The position numbers were made by a program, and so were the translations under genes. Shown here piece by piece: positions 10,874-18,081 of a stretch of DNA of 35,809 nucleotides. The stretch is taken from the NCBI GenBank assembly GCA_009692505.1, contig SHZC01000028.1:1-35809 (forward strand), in the 5' to 3' direction. The number at the start of each line of letters is the position of its first letter. The stretch's first letter is position 1. Below the pieces are notes generated by a model that saw nothing but the letters and a program-made list of their open reading frames with translations, was not told the origin of the DNA and did not search any database. Source of the DNA: Myxococcales bacterium. Its GTDB lineage: Bacteria > Myxococcota_A > Bradymonadia > UBA7976 > UBA1532.

Positions 10874-12226
10874 ATGCCGTATCGTCGGCACAGTGCGCTG
10901 GTGTCGAAGTCCGCAATCGCCGTGCCCGCGCAGCTTGGCCCGCCCGAGCGTTGGGTCGAGCGCCATGGGCTGCCCGTGGCCGCAGTCCTCTTGTCGAGCG
11001 GGGGTCCGGTCGGCCCCGATGCCCGCTACTCCGCCCTGATGCTCTCGCCCGTCTCCGTGCTTCAGTGCCGCGTCGACGAGACCTCGGTGGACCCCTTCGC
11101 CGCCCTCGATGAGCTGCGCGCGGCCCTGCCGATGGTGGACGCCTCCATCGATTTCCCCTGTCCGCTCGTCGTGTACGTCATGGGCTATGAGCTCGGCCGC
11201 CGCCTCGAACGAGTGGGTGAGTCGGCGCGGGACGAACGACACGTAGCGGACTTCTTCGCCGCCCGTTACGACGCGGCCTATGTCTGGGACCGAGCACTCG
11301 AGCGGGGTCACGTCGTGGGTGTGGATGAGGCCGCCACTGCCGCGCTGATTGCGGCTATTAATCAGGATCCGAGTCTTGCCGCCCAGCTCGACATCTCCAG
11401 GCCCGTGCCGATGCAATCCCAGGCCGAGCACGCCCTTGCCCTCGAAGCGATTCACGAGGCCATCCGCCAGGGCGAGGTCTACCAGCTCAACTACACGGTC
11501 CGCTTCGAGGCCAAGCGGCGCGGCGGCCAAGATCCCAGCGCGTTGTACTTGCGGCTGCTGCGCCACGCGGGCGGGCCCTATTCGGCGCTCCTTCGCTTCG
11601 ACGACGACCGGGCGTTGATGTGCGCGAGCCCGGAGCGTTTCCTGAAGTGGGCCGCCGATCGGAGCGTGCAGACGCGCCCCATCAAAGGCACGCGACCCCG
11701 CATGGGCGACCCCGCCTCTGACGCGACCTCCGCTCAGGCCCTGCTCGAAAGCGCGAAGGACCATGCCGAGCACGTCATGATCGTCGATGTCGAGCGCAAC
11801 GACCTCGGCCGCGTCTGCGAGCTCGGCAGCGTCAAGGTGCCGAAGCTCTGCGTGCTCGAGTCCCATGAGACGGTCTTTCACCTCGTCAGCACGGTCGAGG
11901 GACGACTTCGGGCCGACGTGACGGACGGTGATCTCTTTCGCGCGACCTTCCCCGGCGGCAGCATCACGGGCGCGCCGAAGATCCGCGCCATGCAGCTCAT
12001 CGACAGCCTCGAGCCCGTCCGCCGAGGCCCCTACTGCGGCAGCCTCGGTTACCTGGACGCTCGGGGTGGGGGCGACGCCAACATCCTGATTCGCACCGCC
12101 TGGACCACCGAGGACGCGGTCTACTACCAAGCCGGCGGGGGCATCGTGATTGAGAGCGACGCCGAGTCCGAGTGGGCGGAGGCAATGGTCAAGGCGCTTG
12201 CCTTTATCCGCGCAGCTACCCCTTGA
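10874..12226 (+). CDS. pabB: Aminodeoxychorismate synthase component I (PabB)
   Basis: This chorismate-binding enzyme (about 450 aa) converts chorismate plus ammonia to 4-amino-4-deoxychorismate on the way to p-aminobenzoate and folate. Visible motifs are QGEVYQLNYTVRFE, CASPERFL, the PIKGTRPR segment whose lysine is characteristic of PabB rather than anthranilate synthase, ERNDLGRVC, and GGSITGAPKIRAMQLID. The N-terminal domain is about 170 residues. No pabA or pabC is present in the window, so the glutaminase and lyase must be elsewhere. I prefer the ATG at 10874; a GTG at 10832 is in frame but lies inside the divergent promoter. Neither start has a clear ribosome site. The 3' end overlaps the convergent rtcB by 11 bases. 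Confidence 0.9.
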   Translation: MPYRRHSALVSKSAIAVPAQLGPPERWVERHGLPVAAVLLSSGGPVGPDARYSALMLSPVSVLQCRVDETSVDPFAALDELRAALPMVDASIDFPCPLVVYVMGYELGRRLERVGESARDERHVADFFAARYDAAYVWDRALERGHVVGVDEAATAALIAAINQDPSLAAQLDISRPVPMQSQAEHALALEAIHEAIRQGEVYQLNYTVRFEAKRRGGQDPSALYLRLLRHAGGPYSALLRFDDDRALMCASPERFLKWAADRSVQTRPIKGTRPRMGDPASDATSAQALLESAKDHAEHVMIVDVERNDLGRVCELGSVKVPKLCVLESHETVFHLVSTVEGRLRADVTDGDLFRATFPGGSITGAPKIRAMQLIDSLEPVRRGPYCGSLGYLDARGGGDANILIRTAWTTEDAVYYQAGGGIVIESDAESEWAEAMVKALAFIRAATP

Positions 12227-13460
12227 CGCAGACCACCTGCCGCAGCGTGTGGACCACCTCGACCAGATCACTCTGGGCCGCCATGACCGCGTCGATGGAC
12301 TTATAGGCGGCGGGCGTCTCGTCGAGCACGCCGGCGTCCTTGCGGCACTCGACGCCCATCGTGGCCGCGGCATGGTCGGCGAGGGTGAATCGTTTTTTCG
12401 CCTCGGTCCGAGACATGACCCGACCCGCGCCGTGGCTGCAGGAGCAGAGGGACTGCGCCTCGCCTTTGCCCCGGACGATGAAGCTCTTGGCCCCCATGCT
12501 GCCGGGGATGATGCCGAGCTCACCTTTGCGGGCGCGGACGGCCCCCTTGCGGGTGACGAAGAGGTCCCGGCCAAAGTGGGACTCCCGCGAGACGTAGTTG
12601 TGATGGCACTGCACGGCCTCGTCCGTCAGCTCGAACGGCGGGAGGTGGTTGCAGGCCACGCCGACGACCGCGTCCATCATCAGGCGACGATTCTGCAGGG
12701 CGAAGTCCTGGGCCCAGCCGACCGCAAAGACGTAGTCGTTGAAGGACTCGCTGCCCTCGGTGAGCCAGGCGAGATCACGGTCAGGCAAGTTGACCTTCTG
12801 ACGCCGGAGCTCCTCACGGGCTCGCTCGATGAAGTAGGTCCCGATGCGATTGCCGACCCCCCGCGAGCCCGAGTGGAGCAGGAACCAGACGTGGTCCGTC
12901 TCGTCTAAGCAGACCTCGATGAAGTGGTTGCCCGTGCCGAGCGTGCCGAGCTGCAGCCGCTCGACGCCGCGACTGATCTTCGGGTGCTTATCGGCGATCT
13001 TTCGATACCCGCGTTCGAGCGTATGCCAGACCCGGTCGACGGCCTGTGGGGCCCCGGTGCTCCACGCGCCCCGGTCGTTCGCGGGGTCGCCGTTATGAGT
13101 GCGACCATGGGGCACGGCCGCCTCGATGGCCGCCCGAAGTCGGTCAAGATGGTCAGGCAACTTTACGGCTTCGAGGGTGGTGCCGACCGCGCACATCCCG
13201 CAGCCGATGTCCACGCCCACGGCCGCGGGGATGATGGCCCCGAGGGTCGGCACGACGCTGCCCACGGTCGCGCCGATGCCGACGTGGACGTCCGGCATGA
13301 CCGCGACATGAGGCCAGACGAAGGGCAGGCGAGCGAGGCGCAGAACCTGTTTGCGGGCCTCGTCCTCCATGGGAACGCCGCGGATCCAAGCCTTAACCTT
13401 GCGGCCTTCACCGGCTTCGAGCAGCTCAAAGCTGTCGGGTACCAGACTCTCGGACGACAT
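12216..13460 (-). CDS. rtcB: RtcB RNA-splicing ligase
   Basis: RtcB (414 aa, typical for the E. coli-type family) joins 2',3'-cyclic phosphate or 3'-phosphate RNA ends to 5'-OH ends using GTP and manganese. Motifs include VGVDIGCGMC (metal-binding Asp84 and Cys87), GTGNHFIEV, LHSGSRGVGN, IIPGSMGAKSFIV, the guanylylated histidine in CSCSHGAGR, and the conserved end VVCVKG. The ATG at 13460 is used; a TTG six bases upstream is less likely. The gene begins inside the 3' end of the unknown gene on the same strand (35-base overlap), so translation is probably coupled. No rtcA, rtcR or archease gene is visible. Likely RNA-repair role under stress is from the family. Confidence 0.95.
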   Translation of the reverse strand: MSSESLVPDSFELLEAGEGRKVKAWIRGVPMEDEARKQVLRLARLPFVWPHVAVMPDVHVGIGATVGSVVPTLGAIIPAAVGVDIGCGMCAVGTTLEAVKLPDHLDRLRAAIEAAVPHGRTHNGDPANDRGAWSTGAPQAVDRVWHTLERGYRKIADKHPKISRGVERLQLGTLGTGNHFIEVCLDETDHVWFLLHSGSRGVGNRIGTYFIERAREELRRQKVNLPDRDLAWLTEGSESFNDYVFAVGWAQDFALQNRRLMMDAVVGVACNHLPPFELTDEAVQCHHNYVSRESHFGRDLFVTRKGAVRARKGELGIIPGSMGAKSFIVRGKGEAQSLCSCSHGAGRVMSRTEAKKRFTLADHAAATMGVECRKDAGVLDETPAAYKSIDAVMAAQSDLVEVVHTLRQVVCVKG

Positions 13461-14283
13461 ATTCAATCAACCCATCCTGCACGAGTGAGACGAGCAGCTC
13501 ATCGGTCTCCGTGGCGTCGAGCCCGAGCGCGTTGAGGAAGGCGCGCACTTCGCTCACGCCGGTCTCGCCTTCGAGCCGGTGAAGCAGCGAAGAGAGGTCC
13601 TCGTTGAGGGACTCGCTGCTCGCGCCCTGCTGCGAGAGCGTGAAGAGGTAAGAGACGGGTTCCACGGGCGGTGGGCTCTTCAGAGGGGTCTTCAGGGCGT
13701 CCTTGAACAGCTCGGCCTCGGGAGTCTCAGGCAGCGCGAGCAGGGCCGCGAGCAGCTCCGACTCACCGAGGCGGTGGACCCGCTCGCGCAACGCCCAGTA
13801 GGTGTCGTTGACCGTCGGGTTCGCGACGAAGACGACCCGAGACCGGGACAGACGAAGGTGCGTCCCGGAGTCGAGGGGCTGACGCGGGTGCCACCGCCGG
13901 CTGATGCCTTGGACGGCGAGCTCGACCGCGGTGATCGCCGCGTGGAGAGGCGACGACGCAAGCTCCAGGACGTAGCTCGCGAAGGCGGGCGTGAGCGTGG
14001 CTCGACGGCCGAGCACCTCATCGAAGTGCCGACTGTCGATGAAGGCCTCAAGCTGCGCCCAGGTCGAGCCCGAAACGAGCGCGAGCGCCGAGGTGACAGG
14101 CAAGGCCTCGATGGCGCGCTGCACGAGCCGGGCGCGACGGTGACGGTCAATCGCGAGCGTCGGCGGATCGAAGTGCGGCGCGAGCGTCTGGTCGACGAGC
14201 GGCGTCGCGAAGAGCGCGCGCAGCCAAGCGAGCTGCAAGGTGTCGTGAGTCTGCAAGGCGACTGAGCGTACCCGTCCGAGCAA
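13426..14283 (-). CDS. Hypothetical protein overlapping rtcB (285 aa, no methionine)
   Basis: I do not recognise a family with confidence. The predicted protein is mostly helical, has no signal peptide, membrane helix or cysteine, and contains no internal methionine; the start is a TTG at 14283 or an undetermined codon nearby. The first half (TLQLAWLRALFATPLVD, then FIDSRHFDEVLGRRATLTPAFASYVLELA) resembles in layout the DUF2063/HvfC-like partner domain of metallopeptide-modifying enzymes, but this is remote. The C-terminal half (LSSLLHRLEGETGVSEVRAF, LLVSLVQDGLIEYV) could be a winged-helix or PqqD-like module. It lies 26 bases downstream of the lipoprotein gene and overlaps rtcB by 35 bases on the same strand, so it is probably co-expressed with rtcB. 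Confidence 0.65.
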   Translation of the reverse strand: MLGRVRSVALQTHDTLQLAWLRALFATPLVDQTLAPHFDPPTLAIDRHRRARLVQRAIEALPVTSALALVSGSTWAQLEAFIDSRHFDEVLGRRATLTPAFASYVLELASSPLHAAITAVELAVQGISRRWHPRQPLDSGTHLRLSRSRVVFVANPTVNDTYWALRERVHRLGESELLAALLALPETPEAELFKDALKTPLKSPPPVEPVSYLFTLSQQGASSESLNEDLSSLLHRLEGETGVSEVRAFLNALGLDATETDELLVSLVQDGLIEYVVRESGTRQL

Positions 14284-14309
14284 CGGGTCGGGAAGCGCCC
14301 CAGACTCCC

Positions 14310-15899
14310 TCAGAGCTGAAACACCAGCGCCCGCAAGATCTTCTCGACGTCCTCGGCGAGCTGGGCGTGGTTGTGGAACGTGGTGAACGCGACGCGACCC
14401 CCGCCGGACACCTCGAACATGACCATGAGTGGCTCGCCGTCCGCGTCCACGAGCACATCGACGCCGTTGCCCACCGCCTCAATCTCGACCCAACCTTCGG
14501 CCTCGAAGAGGATCCTCAGGCGGTCTCGACCGAGAGACTGGCGCATGACCGGATGTCGGACCGTGGCGGCGCGCTCACCGGTGGACCCGAAGCCCTCGAG
14601 CGGGCCGTACGCGCCACAGAAGAGGTCTCCGAAAGACGACCCCATGCAGGCGCCCCCGAAACGCTCGGCCTCGACGTTGGCGCCACACTCGGGCGGGCAG
14701 TCGATGCACGAGCAGCACGGGTCTCCGCCTTCGGACGGATGAAGCGTGCCCCGAAACGTGACCTTCTCCGGCCAGACCGCGTCGACGAGGTGCGCGGCGA
14801 GATCGCTGATGTAGAGCGAGCCACCCTGGGCCACGAAGCGGCGGAGGTTGACCACCATCTGCTGCCCCTCGCGGCCAGTGAAGTCGACGCTCAAGCCGCA
14901 GTTCACGAAGACGACGTCGTAGGTCGACAGGCGGTCCCAGTCTCCGAATAGGCCGCGCGCCCCGACGTTGCCGAAGCCGTCGCCGCAGTAGACGTCGTGC
15001 TCAAAGCCCATGCCGCCGATGATGTCCTCGATCCGGTCGTAGTCCCCCGAGGTGACGGCGATGGACACGGCGTCGTCGGGGATGCAGACCTTGGACGCGC
15101 CGTCGTTGGCCGAGGCCACCTGGCCCTCGACGATGACCACGACGTAGCGGGCCTCGAAGCGCCCGGCGAGCACGACGACCTCGGCGGGGCCCGGGGCGAG
15201 GCCGTCGATGCGGAAGCCCCCGTCGGCGTCCGAGGCGACCTCGACCCGCTGAGCCCGGCCCTCGCAGTCGGTGGAGTCGACGTAGACGCGAGCCCCAACG
15301 ACCGGGCTGCCATCCGGGGCGCAGACGAGGCCCGCGACGGAGCCCTGGGGGCAGTCACCTCCGGGCCCGTCGGGATCCACGGGGTCCACAGGCGGGTCGC
15401 CCTCTTCCTCGGTCCCCTCGAACGGGGGCAAAGCGGCGTCGGCGCAGTCGTCGTTGAGGCAGCAGCGCTCGTCCACCACGCCGTCGCAGTCGCCGTCAAG
15501 GCCGTCGCAGAGCTCGGGGCTCGGGCTGACGCCCCCCTCGCAGGGGCCTTGGATCTCGAGCCCATCGCAGGCCCGCTGCCCGTCCGAGCAGACCCCCACG
15601 CCACGCGCCGACGCTGGCCCCCGAAAGCAAGCCGTGTCCGCGGTGCAGGCGCAGCCGACCTCGTCGACCGCGCCGTCGCAGTCGTCGTCCACGGCGTTGC
15701 AGCTCTCCTCGACCGCAGCGCAGTCGACGCCGCCGGGCTCGCTCGGGCCGCCCTGCTCTCCTGGCTCACTCGGCTCATCAGGATTCACGACTGGCGGCAG
15801 CGCGAAGGCGTCCGTCTGACCGGACACGTTCGGGACGTTCGCGCACGCGGCCAGGATCAGAGCGAGGCCAAGGGCCAGAGGAAGTTCGAGGTGGCGCAT
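14310..15899 (-). CDS. Lipoprotein with MopE-type metal-binding motifs and ThuA/GATase-like domain
   Basis: The 529-residue protein starts at 15899 with GGAGGG just upstream. A lipoprotein signal ends at ILAAC. Residues about 60-160 hold MopE-like motifs (CNAVDDDCDGAVDE, CDGLDGDCDGVVDE) with paired cysteines, a pattern linked to calcium or copper binding in surface proteins. Residues about 185-265 form a carboxypeptidase-regulatory-like beta sandwich (GARVYVDSTDCEGRAQRVEV). The C-terminal half resembles a class I glutamine amidotransferase/ThuA-like fold (TYDVVFVNCGLSVDF, FVAQGGSLYISDLAAHLVD, then GRVAFTTFHNHAQ). It is expected on the cell surface. A separate lipoprotein gene lies 161 bases upstream on the same strand. 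Function unknown. Confidence 0.85.
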   Translation of the reverse strand: MRHLELPLALGLALILAACANVPNVSGQTDAFALPPVVNPDEPSEPGEQGGPSEPGGVDCAAVEESCNAVDDDCDGAVDEVGCACTADTACFRGPASARGVGVCSDGQRACDGLEIQGPCEGGVSPSPELCDGLDGDCDGVVDERCCLNDDCADAALPPFEGTEEEGDPPVDPVDPDGPGGDCPQGSVAGLVCAPDGSPVVGARVYVDSTDCEGRAQRVEVASDADGGFRIDGLAPGPAEVVVLAGRFEARYVVVIVEGQVASANDGASKVCIPDDAVSIAVTSGDYDRIEDIIGGMGFEHDVYCGDGFGNVGARGLFGDWDRLSTYDVVFVNCGLSVDFTGREGQQMVVNLRRFVAQGGSLYISDLAAHLVDAVWPEKVTFRGTLHPSEGGDPCCSCIDCPPECGANVEAERFGGACMGSSFGDLFCGAYGPLEGFGSTGERAATVRHPVMRQSLGRDRLRILFEAEGWVEIEAVGNGVDVLVDADGEPLMVMFEVSGGGRVAFTTFHNHAQLAEDVEKILRALVFQL

Positions 15900-16060
15900 G
15901 GGCCCTCCGAAGTCGGCGAAGGCAGACCCTCAGCGCAAGGCTCGGGCCACGCCCATCAGCGGCCCACGGACGGCCGCCGACGCCGGATGTTGGCTCAGAG
16001 CCCGGCGCGCGAAACGAGACCCCACCGTCTCAGGTGCGGCCTGGAGGACTCAACGGCCAA

Positions 16061-17299
16061 TCAGCGCAGGATGGCGTTGATCGCGGTGTTCAGATCACTC
16101 TCGCCCGAGCGGTCGGCGTAGAAATACTCAAACGTGCCGCCCCGAACGAGGCCGTTCCAGGGCATGCCAAAGCTGCCGTCCGCCGCCAAGTAGGGCCAGA
16201 TATACTGGAAGGTCGTGGCGAAGCTGGAGGCGCCGTTGTGGTCGATATAGAAGCGGCTGACGTCGGTGCCGTAGTGCTCGGCGTATTGCTGGCAGTAGCG
16301 GACGGTCGGCTGCCCGTAGTTGGCGTTCTCCCCGACGACGATGACCGGCTTGAGCGCGCCTTCCCCGAGGTTCATCGCGATCTCGTCCATGGCCGCGATG
16401 GCCTGAGGGAGGAACTCGGCGCAGGCCGCGCACCAGCCGGCGCTCGCGATGAACCAGAGCGCCTTCGCGTCGGCCCCGAGCTCATGCATGCTGACGAACT
16501 CGCCCGTCTCGCAGTTCTGCAGCGAGAAGTCGCGCACCGTCTCGCGGAGGCGAGCCGGCTGTGGGCGCACCTCGGTGTCGATGGCCATCTCGGGGTTGCA
16601 GAACGTCTCGCCACCCGCGACCGGGGTCGAGCGGTGGCTCGTCGGGTTGACGGTGACCTCCTCGAACTCGAGGCCGTGCAGCGTGGCGATGAACGACTCT
16701 CCGACCTCGCCGATGGCCGTGATCTCGACGAGGCCGCTCGTGGGGTAGAAGACCTTGGCGCAGCGCCCAGTCGCCGGATCGCAGCCCGTGAGCGCGGTCA
16801 CACAGACCTGACAGTCGGAGAGGTTCGTGCCGGCGAGGTCGAAGAAGGTCCCTGGCTCGATCTCGCCCTCGCTGTCGAAGATGTCGATGAGCATCGCCCG
16901 CATGGGGGCCGTCTCCGAGTCCACGCCCTGATAGTGGGGGCCCGTGGCCTCGATGCTCGCGCGCTCGGCGACCGCCACAAACGGCTCGGCGTCGTCGTCG
17001 CAGGTAGGCAAGTCCGGGCGCGGCGGCTCGACGGGGCCGGCATCGGGCACGACCATCGGTTCGGGATCGTCGACGATACCCGCGTCTTGGAGCTCGACTG
17101 GCGCCGCGGCGCCCCCTTGGCCTCCACCCTCGTTGCCCACGGCCCCGGCGTCAGGCAGGACTCGTCGACCGTCTGCCCCTTCGCCGCCAGACGGCGCCAC
17201 GATGCCCCGTGGGGCCTTGGTCTCTTCGGGCGAGCATGCGGAAACGAGCGCGAGCGCGCCCACATAGGCGAAACGTAAAGGCAGGACCCAACGGGACAT
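16061..17299 (-). CDS. Lipoprotein with thioredoxin-like (TlpA/redoxin) domain
   Basis: The protein has 412 residues from the ATG at 17299, chosen for GGAGG 7 bases upstream and because it opens a lipoprotein signal (RWVLPLRFAYVGALALVSAC). A Pro/Asp-rich linker follows to about residue 90. A first domain (about 100-230) carries NLSDCQVCVTALTGCDPATG with clustered cysteines. The C-terminal part (about 255-412) is thioredoxin-like with ALWFIASAGWCAACAEFLPQ, so the active-site motif is WCAAC, followed by VIVVGENANYGQP and a late cis-Pro-like region. It should sit in the periplasm or on the outer membrane and reduce or oxidise disulfides, perhaps for the Cys-rich lipoproteins of this organism (inference). 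Confidence 0.85.
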   Translation of the reverse strand: MSRWVLPLRFAYVGALALVSACSPEETKAPRGIVAPSGGEGADGRRVLPDAGAVGNEGGGQGGAAAPVELQDAGIVDDPEPMVVPDAGPVEPPRPDLPTCDDDAEPFVAVAERASIEATGPHYQGVDSETAPMRAMLIDIFDSEGEIEPGTFFDLAGTNLSDCQVCVTALTGCDPATGRCAKVFYPTSGLVEITAIGEVGESFIATLHGLEFEEVTVNPTSHRSTPVAGGETFCNPEMAIDTEVRPQPARLRETVRDFSLQNCETGEFVSMHELGADAKALWFIASAGWCAACAEFLPQAIAAMDEIAMNLGEGALKPVIVVGENANYGQPTVRYCQQYAEHYGTDVSRFYIDHNGASSFATTFQYIWPYLAADGSFGMPWNGLVRGGTFEYFYADRSGESDLNTAINAILR

Positions 17300-17485
17300 G
17301 ACTGGCCTCCAGAGCGAGTGTGAGCCGCGCGGACACGGGAGGCCGCATTGAACCCGAAATCGAGGCGCGTTGCGAGCCCATCTTTGGAGCCGTCCGGTGG
17401 AGGATGGCACGAGAAAGTCACCTGTGGTCGACGGGGTCATGGGGCCCGGTTCACTCGGTTCACTCCGCCGGCTGGGTGTCGTGGG

Positions 17486-17640
17486 GAGACCTTCGAGTCA
17501 ATCCCCGCCGACTTCCCCGACCTCGAGCGCGATGGCATCGCCGCCTGCCTCACCTACGCCGCGCGGCAGATCAACCCCCCTCGCCTGGCGGCCTGAGCGG
17601 TCATACGTGAAGTCTGGGTCGATGCTCATCTTCCACCGAG
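17486..17640 (+). pseudogene. Remnants of a DUF433 - DUF5615 (PIN-like) pair
   Basis: From 17486 to the TGA at 17594-17596 the frame reads ETFESIPADFPDLERDGIAA then CLTYAARQINPP, matching the C-terminal half of DUF433 antitoxin-like proteins (usual pattern EEILEDFPDLxxxDIxACLxYAA). Eleven bases later a GTG at 17607 opens VK and, after a one-base shift, VWVDAHLPPR (17612-17641), the N-terminal strand of DUF5615 PIN-like proteins (MKxWxDAxLPP). The two families are normally adjacent in this order. Here the DUF433 N-terminus and nearly all of DUF5615 are missing, so it is a dead toxin-antitoxin-like pair. The assignment rests on short segments. Confidence 0.5.
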
Positions 17641-17723
17641 GCCGACCCGGAGGACTTCGGCTCGCGGCGGCGCTCAGGCATCCCAGTCGGCCGAGTTGGG
17701 CATGGTCGACACCGCCGATCGAT

Positions 17724-17854
17724 CCTTCGCACCAGCGCCACCGTCGCGGCTTTGAACTCCACCGTGAATTTCCTTCTCGCTCGATTCGACACGGGCACCT
17801 CCAAGGCGTCGTTTACGCCCTCTTCGTGGTGTCCGGAAAATGGGGGCAAGACCA
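17724..17854 (-). mobile_element. IS3-family left-end remnant
   Basis: Reading the minus strand from 17854, TGGTCTTGCCCCCATTTTCC followed by GGACACC looks like the left inverted repeat of IS3-family elements. About 65 bases inside it, NRARRKFTVEFKAATVALVRR (split as NRARRKFTVEFK and AATVALVRR, 17786-17724) matches the start of the OrfA transposase (MxRRKFTxEFKxxAVxLVR). The match stops abruptly at about 17724 and no OrfB or right end is found, so only a truncated relic is left. It points toward, and may have disrupted, the DUF5615 remnant. Confidence 0.6.
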
Positions 17855-18081
17855 GACGTCGCGGAGGCCAGTCCGCCGCAGACAACCTCGAACGAAGCAA
17901 TCGTCAAGCTCCTTGCCCAAATCACCGGAGGGGGGGCGAGGGGGGCTCCACGCCAACGCGATACGCGAGAGACCCTTGGCGACTGTTACGAGGAGAGCCG
18001 TGATTGTTCGCCGCCCCCGAGCGGCCAGTTGACGCCCCCGTGGGCGACGCCCCAAGCTCGGGGGGCATCGGTGGAGGTCGG

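Larger units (their letters stand above)
17300..18081. other. Gene-poor decayed stretch (782 bases)
   Basis: No intact gene is visible here. It lies between the divergent thioredoxin lipoprotein and the CotH-like gene. It holds the remnants annotated separately (DUF433/DUF5615 pieces at 17486-17640 and an IS3-family left end at 17724-17854). The parts 17300-17485 and 17855-18072 show nothing I can name. The last bases include GGAGG (18073-18077) before the CotH-like ATG. Confidence 0.6.

Noticed and set aside
10871..12574. 567-codon minus-strand frame
   Set aside because: Antisense to pabB and spanning into rtcB; no domain and unsuitable composition.
17601..17900. Intact transposase gene on the minus strand
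   Set aside because: Only about 21 residues match an OrfA N-terminus; the rest of the frame is unrelated, so it was called a remnant.
18004..18081. TTG-initiated N-terminal extension of the CotH-like protein
   Set aside because: It would move the export signal away from the N-terminus; the ATG at 18082 has a ribosome site.
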